Origin: Leptobrachium leishanense
Lineage: Eukaryota > Chordata > Amphibia > Anura > Megophryidae
Direction of reading: 5' to 3'
NCBI GenBank assembly: GCA_009667805.1
Contig: CM019063.1
Coordinates: 53,614,881-53,678,880, forward strand
Length of the DNA stretch: 64,000 nt
Below are positions 54,824 to 64,000 of the stretch, in pieces. How positions within the stretch are numbered: position 1 is the stretch's first letter; each line of letters starts with the position of its first letter. Made by a program: the position numbers and the translations under genes. The notes below the pieces were generated by a model. The model was not told where the DNA came from. It saw only the letters and a list, made by a program, of their open reading frames with translations, and searched no databases.

Positions 54824-55801
54824 TTACCTGGCTAGTAGGTGTTCTCTGGCCCGGCTTGCCAGTGTCACCCCTGCCACCCTTGGGTCTTTGAGGACATTGA
54901 AGACGAAAATGCCCTGCCCCGGCACAGTAGAAACAGAGCCCCTTTCCCTTCTGTAAGTTCTCTCAGCCTCTGAAATACCTGTTCTACCTATCTGCATAGG
55001 TTCCACGACCGGTAGATCGGTTCTTACTGGCTCTGGAGTACCTGACGTATTGGTGTGTCTGGGTACCAAGGGTAAAGGAGGCAAAACCCTTCTGGGTCTG
55101 TCTCTAGAATGCCTCCTGTCCCTAATTTGGTCGTCCATGGCAATACAGAAATCAACCAAATGGTCCAGATGTTCTGGCAACTTCAAGGGAGCCAGCTCAA
55201 ACATCAAGGCCTCGTTCAGGCCTTCGGTAAATGCCAAGGTTAGAACGTCGTTAGGCCAGTGTACCTCAGAAGTCAAGGTCTTAAATTCTATAGCATAGTC
55301 GGAGACTCTCCTATTACCTTGCTTAATGTGGAATAAGGACCTGCCTGCATTGGTGGCCCTTCTAGAGGGATCAAACGTACGTTTTAGTTCAGAGGTAAAG
55401 CCCTCATAGTCATATATGACGGGCTTTTTGTTTTCCCACAATGGCGTGGCCCACAGTAACGCTTTATCAGTTAAATGGTTAATTAGGTAGCCTACTTTGG
55501 CCTTATCGGATACACAGGACCCTGGATTGTTCTCGAATAGAATCTCTAGTTGGGTCAAAAAACCCCGACACAGGTTAGGCGTACCATCATAGCGTACGGG
55601 CGCCTTCATACTGAGCCTACACCCCTCGGGTGAGGCCGAACTGGCCCTAGGTACTACTGGTTCTGGAGGACTTGCAGCACCAGTAGTGGATCGATTCAAC
55701 AGGGTTTGCAGAGCAAGAGCAATTTGGTCCATCCTGTGGTCCTGCTCTTCTTGTCGGGCTGCAATTCTTGTCAACTGAGATGAGAGGTCTGCGGGATCCA
55801 T
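54824..55801 (-). pseudogene. chromovirus gag (Sushi/PEG10-like), frameshifted before the zinc knuckle
   Basis: The start at 55801 (MDPADLSSQL) is the first ATG after the 5' LTR, only 14 bases from it. The 325-codon frame has an N-terminal helical, coiled-coil-like stretch (about 5-40), a proline-rich linker, and a capsid-type domain beginning PVRYDGTPNLCRGFLTQLEI and running to FDPSRRATNAGR and HLVDFCIAMDDQIR, similar to Retrotrans_gag/PEG10-type proteins. A CCHC zinc knuckle (C-x2-C-x4-H-x4-C, CFYCAGAGHFRLQC) is encoded at 54894-54935, but in the neighbouring frame. The gag frame therefore loses it through a one-base change near 54940. As read, the protein would lack its RNA-binding knuckle. 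Confidence 0.93.
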
Positions 55802-55815
55802 TGGCCCTGACGTAA

Positions 55816-56569
55816 TGTCACGGATCCCCCTGATTACCAAGATGGTGGTCCCTTTACGCAGACCGCTCACTACCCTTCCGATCCTTAGAGTGGTCGGCAC
55901 GTCTAGACAGGCTACTAGGATGGTAGTACAGAGCACATACAACATACAAGGGGTGGTCTGGTGTGCTTGGGGTGCCACACGGACTGACCTCCGTACCAGA
56001 ATAGAGGAGTGATACAAATGCCAGGGGTCGAGACACAGAATAATCGTTTTGCCAATGCCAGGGTTCGGTACACAGAGTAATCGTTTTGCCAATGCCAGGG
56101 TTCGGTACACAGAGTAATCGTTTTGCCAATGCCAGGGGTCGAGACACAGAATAATCGTTTTGCCAATGCCAGGGGTCGAGACACAGAATAATCGTTTTGC
56201 CAATGCCAGGGTTCGGTACACAGAGTAATCGTTTTGCCAATGCCAGGGTTCGGTACACAGAATAATCGTTTTGCCAATGCCAGGGGTCGAGACACAGAAT
56301 ATCGTTTTGCCAATGCCAGGGTTCGGTACACAGAATAATCGTTTTGCCAATAACACACAAGAGCTCTGCGGGAAGTAACTACCACGTCAGGGCACCAGCG
56401 AGAATGTGAAGCCGGGCTTTAAACTCTGCGGGTCCGCGTCATGCGCCTGGCCCCGCCCCCCGGCGCCCCACGTGTGCGGAAGCGTTCCGCGATATCACTC
56501 GGCGCCTGGCCAGCGAGCAGCGAGGAAGCCGCTGCCAGGCGCCGGGGGTGTGCGGGGGCCACCGTCACA
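55816..56569 (-). repeat. 5' LTR of the chromovirus
   Basis: 754 bp, ending in CCGTGACA in element orientation. It differs from the 3' LTR by scattered one-base changes (for example GGTCGGCACG versus GGTCGGCCACG). I see no convincing tRNA primer-binding site directly inside it: the adjacent TTACGTCAGGGCC only weakly resembles a tRNA 3' end complement. Confidence 0.95.
56019..56354. repeat. 37-bp tandem repeat in the 5' LTR
   Basis: This is the same nine-unit array as in the 3' LTR, with the same alternation of GGTTCGGTACACAGAG and GGGTCGAGACACAGAA variants in nearly the same order. Confidence 0.95.
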
Positions 56570-56574
56570 CAATT

Positions 56575-56877
56575 GGAATTGCCTATCCACACTGCAAACT
56601 ATTTGACTGCATTCTCATAGGATTGTATATCCTCCGTGTCTACCTATTACCAGAATTAGAAGGATGAGAACCACCTTCTGGAGGATTTTCCCATACAACA
56701 AAAAAGCTAAGTACTTTTGTATTTCACCATTTTTTGTGTTATTTTTGTCTTAATTAACTGTACTGTAAGAAATATTTGGGAATATTCCCAGTGTATTCCT
56801 TACTGTAACTTAACTATCTCAGAATAATACTTTCTGTGCAAAACTTCTATTTCACCCTATATTTAATTGCAACTTAA
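56575..56877. other. flank with a small family A fragment
   Basis: About 56750-56815 matches family A (CTGTAAGAAATATTTGGGAA then CCCAGTGTATTCCTTACTGT). The remainder was not recognised. Confidence 0.5.
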
Positions 56878-57627
56878 TGTGACGTCCTGGGTCTCTGGCG
56901 CCCCCTCTGGCAGTAATGGACATTGCTGCTTTTGGACTTTTTTGTTTCGTTCATTTCTTGGATTCCAAGCCTGATCAGTACCTGGACTCCATTGGTTCAC
57001 CCTGGACCATTTTGTATAAATGAAGACCACTCCCTTAGTAGGGTGCGGTCTCATTCATCCTGAATAATCCTGTATCAGTCATTCAGCTCATGTCTGGTTT
57101 GCCTTGCTCTAGATTCATCCTGAATCATCCATTCAGTTCAGTCTGTCTGTCTTCAAGCTCCTGTCTGGGTTGCTTTGGTCTAGATTAATCCTGTTCAGTC
57201 TGTCTGTCTTCAAACTTATGTCTGGTTTTGCCCTGGTCTAGATTTATCCTGTTAAGCCTGTCTACCTGTTCATTCTGTTTACAGGTTTATGTCTGGTTTG
57301 TCCTGTTTTTCTTGCCTTCTTGTAGTATCATGTTTAGTTCTGCTTCCCATGTTTAGTTCTGCTTCCCATGTTTAGTTCTGCTTTCCAATGTTTAGTTGCC
57401 TATTTGTTTATATCTGGTTTTCTTTATATTTCTTACCTTTTGTTTAAAGGCTCTGTTTATTGTGTTCTGGATCCCTGTTTTGGGTTTAAGTTTAGCCTTG
57501 TTCTTTCATGGTCCATACAATAAATATACAGTATATGTTTTCTAGTTCTGGATTTCTGCCTGTTTTCACTGCCCCTTAGGCTCACACCCCTCTCTGTCAG
57601 GTCAGGTCCCCGACCCCCATTGTGACA
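56878..57627 (+). mobile_element. solo LTR, probably Ty3/gypsy
   Basis: It begins TGTGACGTCCTGGG and ends CCCCCATTGTGACA. Flanks CTTAA (56873-56877) and CTTAC (57628-57632) match at 4 of 5. A TATA-like GTATAAAT lies near 57014 and a polyadenylation signal AATAAA at 57519-57524, giving a U3-R-U5 layout. Short tandem copies of CATGTTTAGTTCTGCTTCC lie near 57329-57380. No internal region is attached. Confidence 0.75.
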
Positions 57628-57680
57628 CTTACAGTGCAATTCGGTGGCAAGTCCGTCACTGCTTGAATAACCCTTTTGCA
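57628..57680 (-). repeat. family C-like terminus
   Basis: GTGCAATTCGGTGGCAAGTC then CTTGAATAACCC is the same end as at 28525-28565. Confidence 0.6.
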
Positions 57681-57721
57681 AACAAAAACCTCTAAGGAAC
57701 CCCAATTCTTTTATTATTATT

Positions 57722-58062
57722 TTTTTATTACATAATTATACAGTAAGAAATATTTTGGAATATCCCCATTGTATTCTTTACTGTAATAACTTATTTGGCA
57801 GGTATATGCTGCCATCTGCTGGCCAAAAGGAGTTACTGCAGTTCTGGGCTCCGTGCAGGTTCAGCTGGGGAGATGTCAGTGAGACACGTTCCCAGCTGGT
57901 TTTAAAAAGTCTTAACAGCTCAGGCATCAGGCCAACAGTGCTGAAAGTTTAGGATTAGATTTAGGACCCCAAAAGCAAATGAAATTTCTTTGCAATAATT
58001 GAATTTAATTTGTAATGATGCAGCATAGCTCAGATTGTGTTAAGACAATCTCTCAAATCAAA
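57722..58062 (+). repeat. family A copy
   Basis: The family A core is in order: ACAGTAAGAAATATTTTGGA, GCCATCTGCTGGCCAAAAGG, TGGGCTCCGTGCAGGTTCAG, CCCAGCTGGTTTTAAAAAGT and GCAAATGAAATTT. The TTAA termini are not clear. Confidence 0.7.
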
Positions 58063-58255
58063 GGAAAGACTCCAGTGGAACTAACAGATTTCCCATAGGC
58101 TTCAATGTTAAAAATATTCCCGATTTAATACAATATCTAATAAACTGTTTATTATTTTATTCTGCAGCAAAAAGTCTCTTTATTTATTGATTGTTTAGGA
58201 TCTTTTAGGCATTTTTCCGGATTTTTTCAGCAATTTTCTTTTCAAAAGGTTTTTA
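58063..58255 (+). repeat. isolated copy of the shared AT-rich module
   Basis: CCCATAGGCTTCAATGTTAA, AATATTCCCGATTTAATACA, TCTAATAAACTG and TTCTGCAGCAAAAAGTCTCT reproduce the module found in family C and in two hAT copies, here without either host. Confidence 0.75.
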
Positions 58256-59399
58256 CATTAAACGGAGCTGGAGATGTTTTATGCTGCATGATTTTTGTAA
58301 ATAACATCCAATGCCGAGTTTGTAAGAATCAATGGTGAAGTGAGTTTTAATCCATTCCAGTCAACTCCTCATCTTCCTGTTGAGGTCCATTGACCTAATA
58401 ACATGCTTTGTTGACTCTTGGCTATTGTTTGGTGATGCAGATTGTGTTTTCCATTTGTTTTGTAGTAGATTACGATGTTTTATACATCGACGTGTCGATC
58501 ACCTAGAATTCCTTGAAAGGGTTCATCTCGCATATCAGCATGAAAAAAAAATTTAGTAACAGGAAAGTTCTTTCCAATATATCATTTCTTTTATAATTTT
58601 TTTCCGCGGGCCGAGTCGGAAAAAAAAAATCAAGATAGGAACTTTTTCTTCTGCAAATGCATGTGTTTCAGCCAACCGGCACGGCAGTTATTTCAGCTTG
58701 AAAATGAAAGATGCGATCAGGGAAAATGGCTACTTTTTATGTCGGGGTATTCTTGCTTCGTACAAGCCGTAAATTTCTAGTTCCAGGATAAGTACAGAGA
58801 TACAATCTGTATTTACAATCCTTATCTCAGAAATTAAAAATAAAAAGATACATAAATAATAAAAAAAAAATCGTATTCCGAGTTAAGCTGGCGTTGAAGA
58901 TAGTTTGACGGGTCCCAGAAAGATTTTATTTGGCAAAGTAAAAAGTTATTTTAAAGATATTCAGAAAAAACAAGAAAAAGTAAAGCAAATGCATCAACGA
59001 AGCAACAACACTTTTAGTTTTACGTTAAATAATTATCTTGTGTTCGGGTTTTTATGAAAAGCAAGTAGATGTTTATTCTATTATTCGTGGAATTACACTG
59101 ATGTCAAGTTTGTTTTGGAGAATTTTTGCGAGAGAAAAAGCAGAAAAGAAAATCAAAAGACATTAACAAGCTGTAAAAAAGTGTGGTGATACTGTATATG
59201 AAGAATAAAGTGATGATACCACTTCTGCCCCAAAATTGAGAAAAAAATGGCCGCCTCTAAAATAAACCATCTAAAGGAACGAAAAGAGGATATTTTAATT
59301 GTGTTTATAGTTAAAGCTTTCATCTATTGAAAAAGAAATAACAAATGCATTTGGCCAACGGTTGACAGACCTCAACGACCTTCAGAAGTCCAACTTGAT
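58256..59399. other. unannotated AT-rich stretch
   Basis: No gene or repeat recognised. Confidence 0.4.
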
Positions 59400-59545
59400 T
59401 AATGTAGGCCCAAACATGTAGAGAAGGGCTGGAAAACACTGGCCAACAAGATGCTTCTGAACTACAACTTCCATGATTACCGGTCCATCTATCGCTTTCA
59501 AAGATTTCTGGGAATTGTAGCCATCCACGTTTGAGGAGCGGTGAG
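59400..59545. mobile_element. possible MITE with ACTACAACTTCCATGAT motif
   Basis: GGGCTGGAAAACACTGGCCA, CTGAACTACAACTTCCATGA and the near-inverse TTCTGGGAATTGTAGCCA resemble a vertebrate foldback repeat with an 'aactacaactcccatgat' motif. The match is from memory and the ends are eroded. Confidence 0.35.
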
Positions 59546-60813
59546 TTTGACAGACCTGACGTAGAGTATGAAAAGACAGAACCAGCAGAAGATCGAATAC
59601 TGGCCCTTGTAGTGACCAGGCTGGACAAACATGGAGGACACAGAAAAGAGTTGGAAATAGGCAAGGTGAGGTCAAGGGTCAACAGAGGAGCAGGTAATCG
59701 AGGAGACAAAGCCGAGTCATGGGTACTAGAGTAGTCCGTAAACAGGCCACAGTCAATTTAACAGAGAATCAACAAACAATATGATGGCGTTAAAGGGTCT
59801 AGAAAGAGCCACAATAGAGCAAGGTCTGAGGGGTCTGGAGGTTTATATCGGGGCAAGTTGTCTCATTGGATGACATCATCTGTGTGCGTCTATTGTGTTT
59901 GCATTGTGTTGTTGCGCTGACACCAAGTAGGGTCAATACAGTGACGCTTGGGTTGTTTGTTATACAAAGGTGTTTATGTGAATCATTCCGCAGCACCATT
60001 ACTATATGAATGAAGCAGGTCGACAGGTTCGGAAGAGACTCTGAGCTGAATAAGTGCCAGTTTGGCGACTAAGCGTGTTGATGTACCTCCAGGGTATATC
60101 AGGAGACTGAGGATATAGCGACTGGGCAAACATGACGCAACTCATGGCTAGACTTAATTGTTTCGGGTGTGTTTTTGAAAATGTTTCGAGCATTATTTTT
60201 TCACAATAATTCACTCAAAATTTTTTGTCCTCAGCCTAAAAACCCCTTTAAGCACCTGATAATTATTGTAAAACTGGCTTATTGATAAATGAGAATAATC
60301 GTAAAGCCCGAGTTTTCATTAGCGAGTATAGGTGCAAGTGACTATAGCTGAGCCAAACTTTTATCAGGTTATCGCTATGCCCTTATTAAATATGCTGAAT
60401 AACAAATTACAGTTTGTTAATTGTGATCTATTAAAGGGATTCTTTAATAAAATAGAGTCCCTTTTATTTCGTCTTTAAATAATTGGGCAGCTCCTGCTGA
60501 TGACCTTTTAATTATTTAATTATTTTAATTATTTATTTAATTATTTATCCCTCACACATTTTCTCCTCTACGGCTCAGGGACTCCAGAAGTCCCTGAAGT
60601 TTATCTACATAAATTGCGCTCCTACGCAACTTGCGTAGCGTAGGAACCACAAATCGCTCACCACTGCGGGACTTCGGCACTTTACTTACTCAACACCCGT
60701 AGCGCCTGTGCCAAGCACCATGGGGTATACACAGCAAGAGCTGTGGCAAGACTCATCCAGCCATGCCGTGACCCCTGGCAGCCTCCTTCCTGTCACTTCA
60801 GCTTGTTCCAGAC
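59546..60813. other. mostly unannotated; LTR-like text possible
   Basis: Around 59550-59760 the text has GAGGTCAAGGGTCAACAGAG and CGAGGAGACAAAGCCGAGTC blocks of the kind seen in frog gypsy LTRs, but no boundaries could be set. The rest was not recognised. Confidence 0.35.
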
Positions 60814-61605
60814 TAGTGATGAGCCGAACACCCCCGTGTTCGGTTTGCATTCGCACTCAAACAATTTCAAAAGTTCGAGTTCGAACTCAAACACGAACCG
60901 AACTCAATGCAAGTCAATGGGACTCGAAAGTTCGATTTTTAGAGTGCCCTCCAGGAGGGCATATATGCAAGATATTTGCCATAAAAGGTGTATGGGGGTC
61001 CGGGTTGTGCCCTGGGGGACAGGAAATAGGGACAAAAAGTAAAAAAAAATATGTTTCTAAAAAAACAGTGAGTTTTCCATGAAATAAAGGTTAAGAATAA
61101 AAATGAAAAATTCATTCAAATATCGTGCCTAGGAGGTCCCCATAACCTGCCCGTGAAGTGGCGGATTTGTAGGATGTATAGAAACATTTTTTTAAAAAAA
61201 ATTACGTTTCAAATGACGGTAAATGCTTTTTCTTTAATCTTTTCATAAACAACTGCTTGGGGCGACAGCCTGTATGAAAAGAGGAGACATTTTAGGATAC
61301 GCAGAACAAGTTTAGTGATTTTTTGGCTAAATTATGGTGAAACTTATGCAGGCTTTGAATGAAAGTAACAATAGATGCTTTAAAATTGGGCCTTTAGTGT
61401 CTGCAACAATGCCGTCACACCGTAACCCCTCTGTGGTATTGTGGAAGAGTGCAGGGTTGGACACTGCGGTCAAATATTAAAATGATATGAATCTGGTATA
61501 GGCGTCAGTGAGGCAGTGCACCCAAATATTGTGCCTTTGGTGGCGGTAAGTGCCTTCACACCGTAAGTAACCCCTCTGTGGTATTGTGGAAGAGTGCAGT
61601 GGTGG
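60814..61605. mobile_element. partial hAT, TAGGGATGAGC family
   Basis: It begins TAGTGATGAGCCGAACACC and matches, inverted, the right third of the element at 5238-7912. The other end is missing, so no TSD can be tested. At 61373-61390 it keeps the uninterrupted target of the Harbinger MITE found at 6959. Confidence 0.75.
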
Positions 61606-61639
61606 AGGTTTTGGTAATGCAGAAGAGATCCCCGATCTA

Positions 61640-61861
61640 TTCAGTTACATCAGCAGCTATAACAAAACCGGGTCAGCAATGTTTAGGCACTTGTACTGCG
61701 CTACTGTATATGGTGAGAATCGGCGCACAAAAGTAGCAACAGGAAGCAAACAGAACAGTCAGGGAATACACAGAGAGAACAGTCAAATGGCAGGCAAAGT
61801 CGGCAACAGATCGGGTCCTCAGAACAAGCAGGGTCAGTAACAAGTATACAAACTGATTCGG
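61640..61861. repeat. gypsy-like LTR fragment
   Basis: AACCGGGTCAGCAA, TACTGCGCTA and GATCGGGTCCTCAGAACA blocks are in the same order as in the solo LTR at 24166-24600. Confidence 0.55.
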
Positions 61862-61864
61862 TAA

Positions 61865-62300
61865 GGCTAGGGTCAGACTGAGGCAGTGCGAACGCGCGTT
61901 CTGGCGCACATAATCACGGCCGCACTAGCAGCAGATGACGGGCAATGACAGCCAATATACGAAGTACGGTCGCACAAAAGTCCGGCCGCGCAACGCAAGT
62001 GGAAAATGAACGCATTTTTTCGAGAACGTTAAACCGCTGGTACTGACGTACAGAGTGCGCTGCGGCCGCATAGCAGCGTGTGTGCGTGATTAGGAGATGT
62101 CAGACGCTGCTAGTGTGCGGCCAACATAACGTTCAAACAGCCGGATTTCCCTAGACTTCTTTTCACCCCATCGTCATGAAATACGTCCAGAATTGCGCAT
62201 CGTCTGACCACTTAAGCGTATTCCGTGAAAAAATGCGTGCGCACGCATCGACGTACATTTTGACGGTGGCCGCAGAAAATGCGCTCATCTGTCCCTAGCC
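61865..62300. mobile_element. PIF/Harbinger-type MITE, copy 2
   Basis: The ends are GGCTAGGGTCAGACTG and, read inward, GGCTAGGGACAGATGAG. TAA flanks both sides (61862-61864 and 62301-62303). Its interior matches the copy at 6959 in inverted orientation (GGCCGCACTAGCAGCA, GGCCGCGCAACGCAAG). Confidence 0.87.
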
Positions 62301-62303
62301 TAA

Positions 62304-62723
62304 GCTAGCGATGCGGGAATAAAGGCTGAGACACACTGAGCGTGTAGCGATGCACAGCGTAGCGAAGTGAAGAGAAGCAAACATTTTGCAGGCTTGACTT
62401 CACTCCGTTCCGCCTCGCAGCGTGTCTACACTACATTACGTTTGCTTCTCACCGCACTGGACAGGAATCCACTAACTAAATTAAAATGTACACACAAAAC
62501 CGTTTTATTTTCACAAAGCACATGTTATATAGGCAAAAAAAGTTTCTACTGAATAAAATACATCAACAATTACTGGTAATTTAATAGGAATAGTATAAAA
62601 ATATAAAAAAAGGTAACCCCTGATCATATATATTATAGGGACACGGAGCGCCGTGTATAGAGCAGGGATGCATTGATACCACACACAGACATATATGTAT
62701 ATATATCAACACGCAGATATATA
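62304..62723. other. unannotated stretch
   Basis: TAAAGGCTGAGACACACTGA near 62323 looks like a possible MITE end, but no partner was found. Nothing else recognised. Confidence 0.35.
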
Positions 62724-62725
62724 TA

Positions 62726-63297
62726 CAGTCAGGTCCATAAATATTGGGACATCGACACAATTCTAACATCTTTGGCTCTATACACCACCACAATGGAGTT
62801 GGAATGAAACAAACACAATGTGCTTTAACTGCAGACTGTCAGCTTTAATTTGAGGGTATGCACATCCAACTCAGGTGAACGGAGTAGGACTTACAGCAGT
62901 TTGCAGATGTGCCTCCCACTTGTTAAGGGACCAAAAGTAATGGGACAGAATAATAATCCTAAATCAAACTTTCCCTTCTTAATACTTGGTTGCAAATCCT
63001 TTGTAGTCAATCACAGCCTGATGTCTGGAATGCATAGACATCACCAGACGCTGGGTTTCATCCCTGATGATGCTCTACCAGGCCTCTACTGCAACTGTCT
63101 TCAGTTCCTGCTTGTTCTTGGGGCATATTCCCTTCAGTTTTGTCTTCAGCAAGTGAAATGCATGCTCAATGGGATTCAGGTCAGGTGATTGACTCGTCCA
63201 TTGCATAACATTCCACTTCTGTCCCTTTAAAAACTCTTTGGTTGCTTTTGCAGTATGCTTTGGGTCATTGTCCATCTGCACTGTGAAGCGCCGTCCA
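62726..63297 (-). mobile_element. truncated Tc1-like element (family of 4081)
   Basis: CAGTCAGGTCCATAAATATT opens the copy next to TA (62724-62725). Similarity to 4081-4670 runs to about 63297, where unrelated sequence begins. The second inverted repeat is missing. Confidence 0.88.
63075..63297 (-). pseudogene. Tc1-like transposase fragment
   Basis: This short open frame carries the middle-to-late part of the same Tc1 transposase as the fragment at 4339-4737. QMDNDPKHTAKATKEFLK holds the second catalytic aspartate in its usual DNDPKHT context, and SPDLNPIEHAFHLLKTKLKG the catalytic glutamate. The N-terminal DNA-binding domains and first aspartate are absent because the element is cut off at about 63297. 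The first few codons of the open frame (MIHTIV) are flanking DNA. Downstream coding sequence beyond the frame is still recognisable, but shifted by small changes. It is not functional. Confidence 0.88.
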
Positions 63298-64000
63298 ACA
63301 ATTGTATGTATCACTGCACACTGGGTTCATCCCACCAGACCGGTACCAATCCGATACCTTGTGCCATGACAACAATGGATCAGAGCTGTGCACGCCTGCA
63401 CAGATCCGATCCATAGGTTGCCTCTCTGAGTATGCTCGCTACAGTAATTGTTTCAGATGGTGACGTTGACCGCTCTGTGTGTGACATCACTAGCGACCGA
63501 TCTGGTGACTGGCAGCTGGGAAATTAAAAAATCAGGGCTGCTGGTGCTGATGGGTGGGGTGGAGGAAACTCCTCTGCTTCAACCCACAATTTCTCCAGAT
63601 AGGGGGAGCTTGATGGGAGAAGGGGAGCACTCCTAACATCCTGACCACTTTATAACTCATCATACCAAAAATTTTCGTGGGTAAAAAAGTACATTTCTAA
63701 ATGTTGGTAATAGAAATATAAAAAATATATAAAAAAGTAAATAAATCGACTTAAAAGTTTTATATTAAAAGTATCAATCAGGAACTTTTTTGTGCGTTAT
63801 TCTAATTCATAGCTTTTATATGCTTTTTCAATTTCACCTCACTAAGTGCCAAACTCTGCCATAAAATGATATTCTCCATAATGAAGTTTACAGTGACATT
63901 AGTATTAGTGTAATTTTATAGTCGGTATGGACTTGAAAATCATTTATGCCTGCTGTGTTTTTATGACAGACATTGCGTTGTTTCCATCTGTGTAATGAAA
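63298..64000. other. unannotated stretch
   Basis: No recognisable gene or repeat. Confidence 0.4.

Larger units (their letters stand above)
50733..56569 (-). mobile_element. full-length Ty3/gypsy chromovirus (Sushi/PEG10-like)
   Basis: Two LTRs (50733-51483 and 55816-56569) flank a gag-pol region on the minus strand. The 5-bp duplication CAATT lies at 50728-50732 and 56570-56574. Domain order in transcription is Gag, protease, reverse transcriptase, RNase H, zinc-binding integrase, GPY/F and chromodomain. The gag resembles that of Sushi-type elements, from which mammalian PEG10/RTL genes are derived (established knowledge). The LTRs differ by few small changes, so insertion is recent, yet the coding region carries several frame disruptions. 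Confidence 0.95.

Noticed and set aside
55803..55815. tRNA primer-binding site next to the 5' LTR
   Set aside because: The sequence after the LTR matches the usual TGG-starting primer-binding site at too few positions to be annotated.
50282..56765. Idea that hairpin 4 and the chromovirus together split one family A copy with a 15-bp duplication (TTAATTAAYTGTACT on both sides)
   Set aside because: The similarity is real, but it falls in AT-rich family A text and both sides could be separate family A fragments. The chromovirus has its own clear 5-bp duplication.

Overview
The window looks like an intergenic or intronic stretch of a large, transposon-rich vertebrate genome, most likely a frog or another amphibian. 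The evidence is indirect. It combines CR1-like LINEs, a Sushi/PEG10-like Ty3/gypsy chromovirus, Tc1-like transposons, and several families of hAT, Harbinger and TTAA-target (piggyBac-like) non-autonomous elements. No host exon, rRNA or complete tRNA gene could be supported. All recognisable coding sequence belongs to mobile elements, and nearly every copy is truncated or frameshifted.

Layout. 1-5240: unique DNA, a 549-bp hAT MITE with an 8-bp target-site duplication (TSD), an internally deleted Tc1 element and a hairpin repeat. 5238-17500: composite hAT (5238-7912) with a Harbinger MITE inside; a subterminal-hairpin MITE family (here 'family C'); a second hAT (10600-11350); two more hairpin repeats; a TTAA MITE ('family A'); a LINE 3' end with a 39-bp minisatellite. 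18285-21540: a 20-bp minisatellite, then a 52-bp satellite with 14-monomer higher-order structure sitting inside a TTAA element. 22050-28565: a nested stack in which a family C repeat carries one hAT and a TTAA element ('family B'); the TTAA element carries a solo LTR and another hAT, and that hAT carries a CR1 LINE. 28570-39200: further C, B and A copies, telomere-like repeats, a 930-bp hairpin insertion with a 10-bp direct repeat, a multimeric tRNA-derived SINE and a broken CR1. 40268-44310: degenerate telomere-like array interrupted by a CR1 whose RT coding sequence has partly become a minisatellite; an hAT and a second LINE then inserted into that minisatellite. 45053-49202: a GATA microsatellite with a nearly intact Tc1 element, more MITEs and an hAT with perfect TSD. 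50302-57627: hairpin repeat, a full-length chromovirus (50733-56569, minus strand, 5-bp TSD), then a solo LTR. 57700-64000: family A and C fragments, mostly unique DNA, a partial hAT, a Harbinger MITE and a truncated Tc1.

The genes do not form a pathway. What the window records is a succession of insertions whose relative order can be read from interrupted hosts and TSDs, together with repeated birth of tandem arrays inside transposable elements. The least familiar pattern is a set of six repeats carrying a GAAACGCGTC-like core, five of them long inverted repeats; one is inserted with a 10-bp direct repeat like a retroposon.
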